A stretch of DNA of 64,000 nucleotides from Chlorops oryzae (GCA_020466095.1 CM035806.1:132564532-132628531); one strand, 5' to 3'; counted from the stretch's first letter, positions 1 to 12,645 are shown. Notes: a model not told the origin generated them from the letters alone. Translations and numbers: made by a program.

Positions 1-1370
1 AATTCGAAAACAAATTATTACCAAATGAGCTTACTGCGTGGACTTGCGTGAAGGAGGTCATAAGTAATGTGCTTGGTCGGAACCGTTCTCCATTATGTAG
101 AACCTACGTAAGTGAAATGTTGGACGCTTTTGAGAAAGTTGGTGAAGCGGGCGTTCATATGTCCACAAAAATACATTTCCTTCACTTCCATATGGACTGC
201 TTAGAAAGGCAATTGGCAACTGAATCTGATGAGCATGGAGAAAAGTTTCATCAAACTTGCTTACCTGTCGAGGAACGCTATAAAGGAAAAGGTGTTCATG
301 CGTTAATGGCGGACTTATGCTGGACCCTTCTTGATGACGGCATTGAACTACCACGAGCGAGGCGTAAAAATGAGCAATAACATTGCCCCTTAATTTATTT
401 TTTCTAATATAAATACATATCAATATTAAGTATTTAAAAAGATTTTAACACCCAGTTGATGTTTTACTTATCCAAATGGCCGCCTAAGTCAAAAATGGCA
501 AAAATTTGAAATGATTCTATTTTAACTTTTCCTCGACTTCCAGTTCAAAAATGCATTATGCATATACAGTTTGTTCGGCAAATTTTAGTGAAATTTCATG
601 AGGATTACGGAAAAAAATTAAAAAAATGGGTTACCCAACTTTTTTCATACAAAAATGGCCAGCAAAGTCGAAAAAATATAATAAAAGTGTAAAAGTTTAA
701 CATTTTTGGGCTTAATTCCATTATATTGGGAGGAACTGCCCGTGATATATTTTTTTTTGAAAGATCATAGCTTTTGATGTTTGTCGACCTATAGCAAAAT
801 TTTCCGTAGAATTTGTTCTTCATACAAAGCAATGCCAACAAATTAAATTTGGGTAGACTTTTCCGTACTAACTTGTTATAATAACGAAATTAACCCTTTA
901 AAGGCACTCCCAATTTTGAGTGTTTTGCAGTGTTTGTGTTGAGTTTTTCTTTTCGAAGTGTTCGGAGACCTATAGTAAAAATGTATGGCGCATAATTTCG
1001 TAGAATATTTCGACGCTACCCTCTCTCATTTAGGGGGGGGTTTTTTAGTTTTAAAAAAATAAGTCACAAAATGAGCCTTAATTTTGGTAGTTAGAGGGTT
1101 AATATGTTCCACAAAAATGTTTGTCTTGATATTTCCAACAACTTTGCCGAACACACCCCAGACCTCAGACGTAAGGAACACATAGTTTCATATGCCGATA
1201 TGCTGCAAGAAAAGGCCAAGGGGGCAAAACTTTGACCCCCTCAAAAACACACTTTTAGATGTAAACTTTCAAAACGCCGAGACACGTATCTTTTTTTTTG
1301 GCCCCCTCTACCAGAATCCGTTGTCAGAACCCCGTTATTTTGGAAAAAGTTCGAAATTGTTGTACAGTGT
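1..1370 (+). mobile_element. Transposon copy cut by the window edge
   Basis: Positions 1-1370 match 2918-4280 with scattered substitutions and indels. An ORF fragment (1-380) ends in a conserved block with SDEHGEKFHQ and MADLCWTLL. I recognise that block from a high-copy arthropod ORF family that behaves like a transposase. This copy keeps one frame through the block, unlike the copies at 2794 and 19180. A nested TTAA-flanked segment lies at 890-1102. Confidence 0.6.
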
Positions 1371-1556
1371 TATTGAAAAATATGTTGGCAACTTCCTATT
1401 CTCAAGAATGGCAGTATTGACGCTTAACGACATCCAATTAATATTGACACATTATTTTCCCAGTCGGCAATTGGCTCAGGCATGAATTTGTTCTTCAATG
1501 AATTCATCGATGAAATAACTGAAAAATGTAATGTCGAAAAGATTCACGAATAGTAA

Positions 1557-1693
1557 GGCAAACATTCAGTTACAGCGGACCGAGCAGTTTTAAGTCAGCC
1601 GGTCTATTTTCTTAAGAACCATAAAACCATAAAAGAAGAGAAAAAAAAATATCCTTAAAAAACTTCTCGGTCCGCTTTTGCTGAATTTTTGCC
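1557..1693. mobile_element. Small TIR element (MITE)
   Basis: The ends are inverted copies: GGCAAACATTCAG then CGGACCGAG on the left, CTCGGTCCG then CTGAATTTTTGCC on the right. The element is 137 bases with no coding capacity. I could not define a target duplication. The rest of 1371-2165 shows no gene. Confidence 0.5.
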
Positions 1694-2793
1694 ATACTGT
1701 ACCTTAATTTTTTCTTATGAACCGAAACTATAGAAAAAACGCATAAGCCTATTAGATCATTGAAAAAATCTCGCTCCGCTATAGCTGAAATTATCGCTTA
1801 CTAAACATGAATTTTTTCAGAATAGTAGCGAACGTGAATTTCCGTGGAAAAACAAAGCGTTTAGTGTTTTAAACTAAAACCTGTCAATTGAAGTACGACA
1901 TCCGATATAGCCACACGGATCGAGTTAAGGAATAATTAACTAAAAAGTAAAAAAAAAACTTCAGAAACTTTGATGAAGCTATCTTCGGTAAGTTACAATT
2001 TAAATCACTTGCAAATTACATAATAAAAAGTTTTTTTTACTTTAGAAACCTGTAAAAAGTACGGCTATACGCTGAAATCACATGCAGATAGCATGAGGAA
2101 AGCTTTCAGGCTGGGAAAAGGCAGATTCTACAAGCGCGAAAGCCTGAAAAGGAAAACAACAGACCATTATATTTTTTTCGTAATCCTCATGAAATTTCAC
2201 TAAAATTTGCCGACAAAAATGTATATGCATAATGCATTTTTGAACTGGAAGCGAGGAAAGTAAAATAGAATCATTTCAAATTTTTGCCATTTTTGACTTA
2301 GGCGGCTATTTGGATAGAGAGAAAAATATGAAAAGAGAAATAATAGTTAAAACAAAACAGGGAACAACATATTTATGAGCCTCTAAGTATGTTAGTTTAG
2401 CCAAAAATGTAGCTTTATATTTCTTTTCAAGTTTTTCAAATTTTTTTACAAAGCTGCGAACAAAAAAGCCTACTTTTTCCAAAAACATGCATTGCATGTA
2501 TATAAGCATATTTGCTTGAAACATGCTAAAAGCTTTGAAACATGCCAAAACATGTCAAAGCATGACTTGCTCTGATCATTTCAAATTTTTCAAAGTTTAG
2601 GTACACGTGCGGTGTTCTATACATTCTAACGGTACTAGCTGTTCGTTTTCATCGCATTCTTTTCTGTTTCCAAGAAGTGTTGTCTTTTTCTCAAATCGGT
2701 GTTCGGTCAGTGTCAGTGTCTGTCGTGGTCGCGAAATTCCTGATGCATTTTGTTTGAAAATTTTAAAATAAACGAGTGTTTTTATTTTTTCAA

Positions 2794-3299
2794 AATGAGT
2801 AATTGCTTTGAAAAATTGCACTGGTTTTGCTTCATTTGTGGAAAGCATACGCTCATAGAGCACAGAGTAAATTTTTATAACAGCAAAGTGGAAGACATTT
2901 ACAAAATTTATTTCGGCCGAATCGAAAACAAATTATTACCAAATGAGCTTACTGCGTGGACTTGCGTGAAGGAGGTCATAAGTAATGTGCTTGGTCGGAA
3001 CCGTTCTCCATTATGTAGAACCTACGTAAGTGAAATGTGGGAACGCTTTGAGAAAGTTGGTGAAGCGGCGTTCATATGTCCACAAAAAAATACATTTCCT
3101 TCACTTCCATATGGACTGCTTAGAAAGGCAATTGGCAACTGAATCTGATGAGCATGGAGAAAAGTTTCATCAAACTTGCTTACCTGTCGAGGAACGCTAT
3201 AAAGGAAAAGGTGTTCATGCGTTAATGGCGGACTTATGCTGGACCCTTCTTGATGACGGCATTGAACTACCACGAGCGAGGCGTAAAAATGAGCAATAA
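2794..3299 (+). pseudogene. Broken transposase-like ORF
   Basis: From ATG 2794 the frame reads MSNCFEKLHWFCFICGKHTL and continues to a stop near 3144. The conserved C-terminal block (SDEHGEKFHQ, RYKGKG, MADLCWTLL) then continues in another frame to 3299. The small CxxC motif and the C-terminal block match the two ends of a large arthropod family of unnamed ORFs, so the middle appears deleted. I do not know its formal superfamily name. Confidence 0.5.
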
Positions 3300-3808
3300 C
3301 ATTGCCCTTAAATTTATTTTTTCTAATATAAATTAATATCAATATTACGTATTTAAAAAGATTTTAACACCCAGTTGATGTTTTACTTATCCAAATGGCG
3401 CCTAAGTCAAAAATGGCAAAAAATTTGAAATGATTCTATTTTAACTTTTCCTCGACTTCCAGTTCTCAAAATGCATTATGCATATACAGTTTGTTCGGCA
3501 AATTTTTAGTGAAATTTCATGAGGATTACGGAAAAAAAATTAAAAAAATGGGTTACCCAACTTTTTTCATACAAAAATGGCCAGCAAAGTCGAAAAAAAA
3601 TATATAAAATGTAAAAGTTTAACATTTTTGGGCTTATTTCATATATATTGGGAGGAATGCCCGTGATATATTTTTTTTTGAAGATCATTGCTTTTGATGT
3701 TGTCGACCTATAGCAAAATTTTCCGTAGAATTTGTTCTTCATACAAAGCAATGCCAACAAATTAAAATTTGGGTAGATTTCCCGTACTAACTTGTTTAAT
3801 AAACGAAA

Positions 3809-4024
3809 TTAACCCTTTAAAGGCACTCCCAATTTTGAGTGTTTTGCAGTGTGTTTGTGTTGAGTTTTCTTTTCGAAGTGTGTTCGGAGAACCTATAGTA
3901 AAAATGTATGGCGCATAATTTCGTAGAATATTTCGACGCTACCCTCTCTACATTTAGGGGGGGTTTTTTAGTTTTAAAAAAATAAGTCACAAAATGAGCC
4001 TTAATTTGGTAGTTAGAGGGTTAA
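3809..4024. mobile_element. TTAA-flanked small element inside the transposon tail
   Basis: The segment is bounded by TTAA on both sides and has short inverted ends (CCCT and AGGG), as in piggyBac-type MITEs. It recurs at 890-1102 and 20195-20410. The TIRs are very short, so the class is tentative. Confidence 0.35.
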
Positions 4025-4280
4025 CTGTTCCACAAAAATGTTTGTCTTGATATTTCCAACAACTTTGCCGAACACACCCCAGACCTCAGACGAAAGGAAC
4101 ACATTTTTCATATGCCGATATGCTGCAAGAAAAGGCCAGGGGGCAAAAACTTTGACCCCCTCAAAAACACACTTTTAGATGTAAACTTTTCAAAACGCCG
4201 AGCACGTATCTTTTTTTTTGGCCCCCTCTACCAGAATCCGTTGTCAGAAACCCGTTATTTTTTTTTGTGTTGTACAGTGT

Positions 4281-4947
4281 AATTAATCAACAGGTTCTTA
4301 AGGCCATTAGGGGCCCCATATACCGAATTTTGTTAGATAAATTTCTTTATGAAAAACCGCCCCTTTGCCACGCCCACTTTTCCAATTTTTTTGAATTCGA
4401 AACGGAGGCTTAAATATACGCTCGAATTCTAAATTTCATTCAAATATTTCGAAAAAGTCCAATTTTCGGGCAGTTTTGGGATTTCTGTGACAGACCTAAT
4501 ACTGGAGATACCCTTAATAATGGACCGACCAAGAAAATTTTTTGGGAGGATTCTTATGGCTACAAAGGAAGCATAAGTGCCAAATTTCGTTCAAGTCCCG
4601 TTTGAATTTTTGGAAATCATATCGGTACTTGCCTTTAAACATGTTCAAATATCAAATTTCATCAAAATATCTTGAAAAACTTCGATCTTAGAGCAGTTTT
4701 TGTTGTTTTCGTAACATACCCTAGTACTGGAGGTACCCAAAAAATGGTCCGATCGGGTCCATTCTCGAACTTGTTCTTACTTATGTCCCACGCATACCGA
4801 ATTTCGTCAAGGTAGCTCAACTCCTTCGATAAGAAAACTGTATACAGACAGACGGACGAAATCGAATCTCCTGGTGACGCTGATCATTTCCAAATACATA
4901 TATTTTGTATGGTCTATCTCTCACAGACACAGACTGTGTCGGGTATA
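4281..4947 (+). mobile_element. 5'-truncated Helentron/DINE-1-like element
   Basis: It matches the full element at 11345-12227 from the GGGGCCCCATATACCGA region to the terminal GTGTCGGGTATA. The GACAGACGGAC tract is reduced to a short piece. The 5' end is missing at the boundary with the transposon before it. Confidence 0.6.
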
Positions 4948-6000
4948 AATAACAAACTAAGACTCAGTTCTTTTCTACAAAAATCTGATTCATCAAAATT
5001 CTTGAAAATCACAATGAACAACAATTCTTGCATAGCAACAACAGCAACAATTGGTTTTTTTTTTTTTTTTTTTTTTGAAATATTGAACATTCAAAAAAAC
5101 CAGTGGTGTGCGCATGGTTAGAAATCTGGAGAAACAATGAATGCCCGATGAATGCCTCATAAGAGCCGTCTCCTTCGCAGACGCGCAACTGATCATAGGT
5201 TGAAAACGGACTTCATAGTTCGCGTTAGCAGGGGCACGCAGAGGGGATGATTTTCGCGGGGGTTCAAACCCTTTCCGAAAATGTTCGCTCAATTACTTCA
5301 AGAATTTCATAAACACAAAAAAAAAAACGATTTCTGAGTTAATCATGAGGAAACTTTCGGTGTAGCATGCCTCATTTTGTGTAAAAATTTCGTATCAATA
5401 CTAGTATAATCTCCGTATGGGAAGAGAATAATGTCTTCTTTTTCCATCAAAATGCAAGTGAATTGAAAACTTAAAACGCGTTTTTCTCGAAATTGATTTT
5501 TTCTTTTTTTTTTTTGGAGATATGACATTGTTGAAGTAAATTAGCGATATGTCCTTGTATGGGTAGTTTTGTTACTCGCAATAAAAACCATTCTCGAAAT
5601 AAATTTCTGCACACGCGCCTGTGCTAACATACGCTATGCAGAAACAAGTTCAAAATTTTCGTATGACGTCGAATTGTGACGTCAAATCCGGGAAATACAC
5701 AGGATTCATTTGACGTTACAAAATATGTATGTATCTATACAGAATTTTCACCAATCGGCTTGACTGACTTCCTTTATTGAACGCGAAAGAAAAACGATCG
5801 AGGCGATGAAATAGTTTTCGGCTTCCTCGGTTAATTGATGGACTTTGCTTTGAGTCTCAAACCTTAAGTTGTCAAAATGAACGGAAATTCAGTCACTCTA
5901 CTCCATTCTCTTTACTTGACAGGAGCAATTTTCGATTTCTCTCCTTGTAAAGAGTGGTCAAACAAAAAAAATCCGTTCTTCTCAAACTCGAATGAAGCTT
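4948..6000. other. Non-coding stretch of segment A
   Basis: No gene is supported here. It holds a T tract at 5055-5076 and an A/T run near 5505. The short open frames are interrupted by homopolymers and differ between copies. The same sequence occurs at 21334-22386 (direct), and inverted at 54000-54900 and 56760-57810. Confidence 0.5.
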
Positions 6001-6109
6001 TAGCCCTTTAATGCATAAGGGCAAAATGTGTCCCAACACAAAAGTACATGCTATATATTATATTATTGTATGTCAAGACTTCGTTTTTTTTTTAGCTTTA
6101 AAGGGTTAA
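6000..6109. mobile_element. Small element with AACCCTTTAAAGC-type ends
   Basis: The left end TTAGCCCTTTAATGC and right end GCTTTAAAGGGTTAA are inverted copies. The A repeat ends ten bases inside its left end, at 6009. Complete copies lie in the right arm near 53850-53960 and 56650-56762. Confidence 0.4.
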
Positions 6110-7472
6110 GCCATGACTGTCATTTTACTGTAAAATAAAATAAAATAAAATAGAGGAAGCAGAAGGAGCTGCACCAACAATATTTGACACTTGAATATTT
6201 TAATTTAGCCCTCGATCGATCGATCCACCCATCGTGAGCACAGCAAGTGCAAGTGCGTGCGTGCGTACGAATACGAGTGAGCGAGAGAGCGAATCAACGA
6301 GAGACTCTTTTTTTTTTCTTCTTTTGTATTTTTATTTTTTCTTCTTGGTTCTTTTCGTATTCAAAACATTTTCGTTTTGCTCTGAAAGCGCGCGATTCGA
6401 TTATGTCGTCAGCGTTATGCCAATAATGAAATTATCCGCATTCGTCAAGTATTTCCGTATTTTCGTGTTCTTTTGTTTTTGCGATTTGCAATTATTGTTT
6501 TTTCTTTTATTTGCTTTTTAACGCGGGTGGGAATTTCGCGAAGTTACATAAGTTTGCTTTTTGACTTGAATTTAAATTTGTTTTTTGTCTTTTCCTTTCT
6601 TAACGTTTATTTCAGACTAATCTAAGCCTCAATTAAGCTTCACTTAACGCAATTTAACTTAACTTAACTTAACGCAAATTAACTTAACTTAACTTAACTT
6701 AACTTAACTTAACTTAACTTAACTTTACATAACTTGACTTAATTTAATTAACTTAACTTAGCTTAGCTTAACTTAATGAATCAGCTGGTTGCATGTTCGC
6801 CGGTATGGCAGAATTTATTATTCCATAAATTTTGAAGTTACACAAAGTTAAGGATAATTGAGTAACTGCAGTGTGCAGTAACTGCTCTCAGAGAAAATGT
6901 ACACATTGAACAGATGAAATCAGCTGATTCATTTACCCTTTTTTGGACTCTCTGTCTTAATTGATTGCCAAAGAAAAAACAAACAAACAATCGAAATTTT
7001 GTTGTTATCGGTCTAAAAACGGGATAGATACATATTTTGCGTTGAGCCAAAATTAGCTTGGCAATGAGAATTCGCAAACTTTAAAGAATATTAAGTAATT
7101 GAAGACGCTCATGCAGACTACGAATTATTTTACTCCGAAAAATATTATTTTTAAAGTTTATTACTTCGAGGCAGGGGCGCATGCAGTCAGTGGAGTTTTG
7201 TAGGATTCAAACCCGAAACCCGAAACCCGAAATGCGAATGATCATGAAGGACCACGACCTAAAACCCCTGCCGATACAATTTTCCCCGTACGCGCCAGGT
7301 GTCAATGAACAGCTTGTTCATACAACGATGCCCTGTTCATAAGTATTTAAGCTAGTCTATCGAAATTCGAAATTGTTACTTTTTAAACATCTGACTGCTT
7401 AATTTACGATAATAAATTTTGTTTTTTAAGCTTAATAATATCAAAAGCTTTATTATTTTTTTTTTATTTCAG
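6110..7472. other. Upstream flank of the Ilp8-like copy, low complexity
   Basis: It contains an AAAAT array at 6131-6152, a GCGTGCGTGCGT tract at 6254, and the AACTT array listed separately. No exon with an ATG that could join 7473 in frame is evident. Confidence 0.4.
6643..6777. repeat. AACTT pentanucleotide array
   Basis: About 25 copies of AACTT with a few variants (AACGC, TTAGC). The inverted counterparts are longer at 53099-53318 and similar at 55981-56117, so this is a variable-length locus. Confidence 0.85.
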
Positions 7473-8865
7473 TTGAAAGCAACGATTTTCTTCACATTTA
7501 TTTTCATCATCAGCCATTTAAGATCTGCAAATGCACATTGCTCGTTGGAGCGTATGAAGAAATTCGCGATCGAAGCATGCGAGCATCTGTTCCTGCAGGA
7601 CGAGGCACGCGAGAAACGTTCGATCGGCTATGCACAGAATCTCGTCGATATTTATGATTGTAAGTTATCTCACAGAAATCAATTGTTAGCCCCAAACAAA
7701 TAAGCCCATAAACAACGCCCCCCAGAATGGAAGAGTCTTGAATGAACTTACGATTTGTAGGAAGAGCATTGTAGGCACTTCTAAAGGATGTTACGATACT
7801 GTCCTGGTAACTAGAGCTCGCTAAAAGAGACTCTTTTATTTTAATAAATGCATATTGCTCTTGGGCAAAGGATTCAATTTTTCTCTATTACATTGAATGT
7901 GCCTTAGGAAAGCGGTATCATAGGACGAAAAAATATTTGGCAGCGCTGGTGTAGAACCTTCAACTTCTTTGAGAAACATTTTCGCGTATGGCAGGAAGAT
8001 AAAAAAGACCTTATCGATGCAAAAATAAAAAAAAAATTGTATTTCAGATTCCTTCGTATTAAATAAAAAAAATCAAAATGAATTGCCAAATAAAGCTCAA
8101 GAAAATAATAAGACGAAACAAAAAGTATGAAAAAAAGAGGTTTTCTGCAATAACTTTTCGATGATAATTGCCGCAGTTTTCTATAAGGTCGCGCGTCAGT
8201 CGAGTCAATCACCTTAAAGCATTGCAATGGCCGCGAATGTTCTATTACGAAAAGAGCGAAGCGAGAACCGATTGTCCGAGAGCTCGTCCCAAGTTTACCA
8301 CACTATAGGCATTTTAAGTTGTTTTACCAATAATAAACTTTTTTTTTTAATTTCGCAAATTATTCAAAAAACCGGAAATAAACATAAAACAAAATATTTA
8401 TTCTTTTTATTTTTATTTATCGATTTATTTCGTGAATAACACTAGCGAAACTGTAAACAAAAGCACAATATGCAATTTAAAAAAAAAAGCAATTTATGAG
8501 CTGCCATACAAAAGTGAAGGGAAAAAAGGAAAAGAAATTCCTTTTGAACGTTTGTCCTCTGATGTCTGTCAATGTCAGACGTGAATGTTGTTTACACCGA
8601 TTGCTGCCGGATTTCTGTTATGTAAAATTCATTGAAATTAATTTGGACGAATTATTTAGAGCAAAGTTCTCAGTATTGCAGTCAATTCTAATCTGGATGA
8701 AAGTCCGCCATATTGTTTTTGGACTAGGGATCGAAAGAAGAAATCCGCTCTTGTAAAGTTTCCTAAAACTGGGAGCACTAGTTCAAGATCTGCCAAAGAA
8801 AGAATTTGAGGGCTACTCATACAACTGGTTACAAAATATATACCAGTACAAGATGAACAGTTATC

Positions 8866-8901
<36 letters not shown>

Positions 8902-10120
8902 ACTCTTTCACTCTCTCTTACCCTCACTGTCTTTCTTTCTCACTCTCTCTGTTTGTCACTCTCTCTCTTTGTCACTCTCTCTCTTTGTCACTCTCTCTCT
9001 TTGTCACTCTCTCTCTCTCTCCTTGTTACTCTCTCTATTCCTCACTGTCTCTATTGCTCACTCTCTCTCTTTCTCACTCTCTCTTTAACTCTCTCTTTCA
9101 CTCTCTCTTTGTCGCTCTCTCTCCTCGTCACTCTCTCTCCTCGTCACTCTCTCTCCTCGTCACTCTCTCTCCTTGTCTCTCTCTCTCTCTCTCTCTCTCT
9201 CTTTGTCACTCTCTCTATTGCTCACTGTCTCTATTGCTCTCTCTCACTTTCTCTCACTCTCTCTCACTCTCTCTCACTCACTCTCTCATTCCTATCTTTC
9301 ATTCTTTCTCACTCTGTCTCTGACTCTCTCTCAATCTCCTCTCCTCCCACTGTTTTTAATTTCCAGAGAATTCATTCAACTCTCATGGTTGACATTGTAC
9401 TGTCATTGAAAAATAATAATTCCCCCACAGATAACTACTCCAAGAGTAGGTAGACCTATCGGCTTCAATCGAATTTACTTTCACTACAGTATTTTGTTGA
9501 CATTAACACTTTAGTTGGTTCTTATAGATGAAAGAACTAGATGTCCTTCGGGAACAAGTAATTTCTAGAAGAGTTGGATGTTGTCACAGCAACTGCAATT
9601 AAGAGTGGTCTTTGTAGGAAGTGCATGGAAAAATTCGCCACAAATTATTGCATACATATAAAAAAGTCTTATAGCAACCCTAGTTTGAACATATGTAATT
9701 TACTTACTAAAATAAATAAAAATAAATGTCATAAAAAAACTCGGAAAGGGAACAATTAAGCCATATTAAATTAGTTATGAAGACATTTGGTATATAAATA
9801 AGTATATTGTATATATCTATATATGTATAGGATCAACTATTATTACTTTTTATTTCATCCAATATAATTTCGAAATTTTCGTTCCGTGCTTTCAGATGCT
9901 GACAGGAAAGGCATTTCATAAGTCGGAGTATTTACCCACCGGGAGGCTATTTGAAAGTGGATCGCGAACGCTTCCGGAAATTAAGTGAAGCCAATGTTTA
10001 CCCGAAATACAAGGCGAAGAAGCTGCATATGGAAAAGCGCTTCAAACGCGACATTCCTCAGAGATACGACAACATTCCCATTGCTGTTTCAATCGATGCG
10101 AAGAGGACTTCTTTTGCTGA
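7473..10120 (+). pseudogene. Inverted second copy of the Ilp8-like gene, exons 2 and 3 only
   Basis: The exon 2 copy (7473-7659) is intact with both splice sites. The exon 3 copy (9896-10120) has lost one A in the GGAAAAGG run and one T before the CysCys codons, compared with 49734-49960. Either loss destroys the A chain. No counterpart of exon 1 or the TATA box occurs upstream, where transposon sequence replaces it. It is either a decayed duplicate or an alternate haplotype with consensus errors. Both losses are single-base deletions, one in a homopolymer, which is typical of long-read error. Confidence 0.7.
8862..9345. repeat. CT-rich satellite in the Ilp8-like intron copy
   Basis: Nearly 480 bases of CT repeats are organised into units such as GTCACTCTCTCTC and CTCGTCACTCTCTC. 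Long open frames of Ser/Leu here are artefacts. The inverted counterpart is 50511-51013. Confidence 0.9.
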
Positions 10121-10121
10121 G

Positions 10122-11344
10122 ACCTGCAAGTCTGCGCTCCAAAATTCGCTCTCGCGCTGAAATCCTTTTTCTATCGAATTTATTTTAAGTTTGAATGTAT
10201 GTAGATCATTTTATAGCAAAATGTTTTAATTTTTATTTCAATTTTTTACTTATTTATTATTTTTGATTTATTTTTCCTTTATATTATTTCTCTTTTTTTT
10301 TTTTAATTTTAATTTTATTTTTACTTTATAACGCATTTTCAAACAGCCTGAAACGCAATCGAACCCTCAAGTCAACGCTCTGAGTACCTTATTAGAATTT
10401 ACGGATCTATCTTAGAATAAATAATTCAATTTATTGTGTACATTGTGCGCGTCCAAAAACTAATGTAAATCTCAAAAGTTATAAAAACCCTTTGTCATTT
10501 TTCGTTTTTTTTTTTTTTGTTTTTCTTTCCTTTTTCACTTGAACAGAGCGCAGCCTTGGTCAACAATGACGTCAAAACAAAAAAAAATTATTGAAATTAA
10601 ATGCCTAATATGTTTGAGCAATAATCCAGCAGGAAATATGAAATCTTAGAATGTGAATTTCATTGCCAATGGAAAATTGGGATCAATGTGATGAGAAAAC
10701 TCTCCTGCTCGGGGGAGCCTCATGCACATATACATACATAAATCATAAAAACCAACACATTTTAACATATATATAAATATGTATATGCAGTAAAGACAGT
10801 AAAAACAGAGTGTTGTGTATTTGTAGTTAAGGATCATATTGAACCGTCAGTATTAATTACGAAAGTCTTCTTCATCTGCCTCATGTAATCTTAATTCTTA
10901 CTTATAAGAAAAGAATTCTATTCATTTTAATGCGATTGTGCTTAAATTAAGTACTTTAATTATTGGTCGAAAGATTATTTATGGTTAAAAAAAAAACAAC
11001 AACAATTTATCCCAGCAGGAAATCCATTAAAGAAATTTCAACAACAACCGAAATTTTTCTCTTTCATTTTCTGTAAGCAATTTGAAATTTTGTCATCGAT
11101 AAAATTCTTTCCTATTGGGTTGTGTGATGATAAATAATATGTGATCATAAATAAATAAAGATAATTTATTTACATCTGTACGTACATATCGAAATAATAA
11201 AAGATATTGCATAATACATTAAAATCGTTATTTCTTTCGATCGTTTATGATCAAAGAAAGAGGAGTGTATCTCTCTGCCACCCGCCCACGTTCACCAAAT
11301 AAAAAAAAAGTAGAAAATTCAAAAAAGTACCCAACATAATGAAA
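10122..11344. other. AT-rich 3' flank without a gene
   Basis: Apart from the poly(A) signal copy and A/T tracts near 10290 and 10510, nothing coding is visible. It matches 48506-49732 in inverse. Confidence 0.4.
10416..10421 (+). promoter_or_regulatory. Poly(A) signal copy in the left arm
   Basis: AATAAA lies about 300 bases after the exon 3 copy and matches the signal at 49431-49436. Confidence 0.35.
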
Positions 11345-12227
11345 ACAAGTAAGGGCGTTATAGTCAGGCAAGCCTGACAATAGAATACCCGACACAGACA
11401 CACATCTTCAAATAATTTTTAATATCAGGAGTTGTTTAAGTCCATAGGGGCCCCATATACCGACTTTTGTTTAATTTCTTTATGAAAACCGCGCCTTTGC
11501 TACGCCCACTTTTCCAATTTTTCGGAATTCTAATCGGAGGCTTAAATATACACGCAAATTCTAAGTTTCATTGAAATATTTCGAAAAAGTCCGATTTTGG
11601 GGCAGTTTTGAGATTTTTCTGACAGACCCTAGTACTGGAGGTACCCTTAATAATGGACCGATCAAGAAAATTTTTCGGGAGGATGTTAACGGCTACAAAG
11701 GAAGTATAAGTGCCAAATTTTAAGTACCATTTGAATTTTGTAGGAGACAATTTTCGAAAAACGCCCTTCTGCCACGCCCAATTTTTCAATTTTTCGAAAT
11801 CATATTACTTGTCTTTAAATATGTTCAAATACTAAATTTCATCAAAATATCTTGAAAAATCCGGTTTTAGAGCAGTTTTTGTGATTTTCGTAACAGATCC
11901 TATTACTGGAGGTACCCCTAAAAATGGTCCGATCGGGTCATTCTCGAACTTGTTCTTATCATGTCCCGTGAGCAAGTATACCAAATTTCGTAAAGATAGC
12001 TCAACTCCTTCGATAAGATAACTGTATACAAACAGACGGACAGACAGACAGACGGTCAGACGGACAGACGGACAGACAGACAGACGGATGGAAATGTCTA
12101 AATCGAATCTCCTGGTGACGCTGATCATTTCTATATAAATTTTGTATGGTCTATCTCGACTGGTTCTGGGTGTTACACACAACCACACAAACGCAATATA
12201 CCCTCGACACAGAGTGTGTCGGGTATA
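11345..12227 (+). mobile_element. Helentron/DINE-1-like element, near full length
   Basis: It starts ACAAGTAAGGGCGTTATAGT with a small stem (GTCAGGCAAGCCTGAC) and ends with the stem TATACCCTCGACACAGAGTG followed by TGTCGGGTATA. A (GACR)n microsatellite lies near the 3' end (12035-12090). This layout parallels Drosophila DINE-1/mini-me elements with their (GTCY)n tract. There is no coding capacity. The inverted counterpart is 47601-48504. Confidence 0.7.
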
Positions 12228-12645
12228 AATAGGTCCTTGCCGGCTCAGGAAGGGAATCGGCCCCTGAAAGGGATTTTAAAGTTTTGTTTATTTTAAGTTC
12301 CTATAGCCCAGTGTCCTTAAAATATCCCTGAAAAATGCGTTGTGGTGAGCCATTTTCAAAATTTTATATCTCAAAAACTAATTAACCCGAATCAGCCCAT
12401 AGGCTCAAAATTTTGTGACCGCTTTTTAACACGAAATAACTAAACAATGAATGCACGTTTTTTTCAAATGCCATTCGAGAGGCTTTTTCTCTGATCGTAG
12501 GTCTTTTTATATACATACTTTTATAATTATTTGTTTTGTTTTTATTTGGCGTTAATTGTCATCAACTTATACAGCGTAGCCATATGGTGTCGTGGGACTG
12601 ATTCGGGTTTAGATGAAATGTTAAAACAAATGGCTGCTGATAGTT

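Larger units (their letters stand above)
2166..4280 (+). mobile_element. Long-TIR DNA transposon and its co-repeated tail
   Basis: Inverted repeats of about 150 bases (2169-2316 and 3388-3539) enclose a transposase-like ORF remnant. Sequence 3540-4280 travels with it in all three copies in the window. The left edge coincides exactly with the start of segmental repeat A. The right edge, at TACAGTGT, abuts a truncated Helentron-like element. Confidence 0.6.

Noticed and set aside
5258..5272. GGGTTCAAACCC-like B box suggesting a tRNA
   Set aside because: No A box or cloverleaf arms can be formed at the right spacing.
6643..6777. AACTT array as telomere-like repeat
   Set aside because: The arthropod telomere repeat is TTAGG and flies lack it. 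The array is internal and sits beside a gene.
7419..7472. Extending the Ilp8-like exon 2 upstream to a TTG
   Set aside because: There is no ATG, and the TTTTATTTCAG acceptor at 7472 marks the exon start. MQLK from the right-arm exon fits better.
8853..9453. Long Ser/Leu-rich open frames in the CT satellite and in its inverse at 50402-51024
   Set aside because: They are translations of CT repeats, lack splice or start context, and differ in frame between copies.
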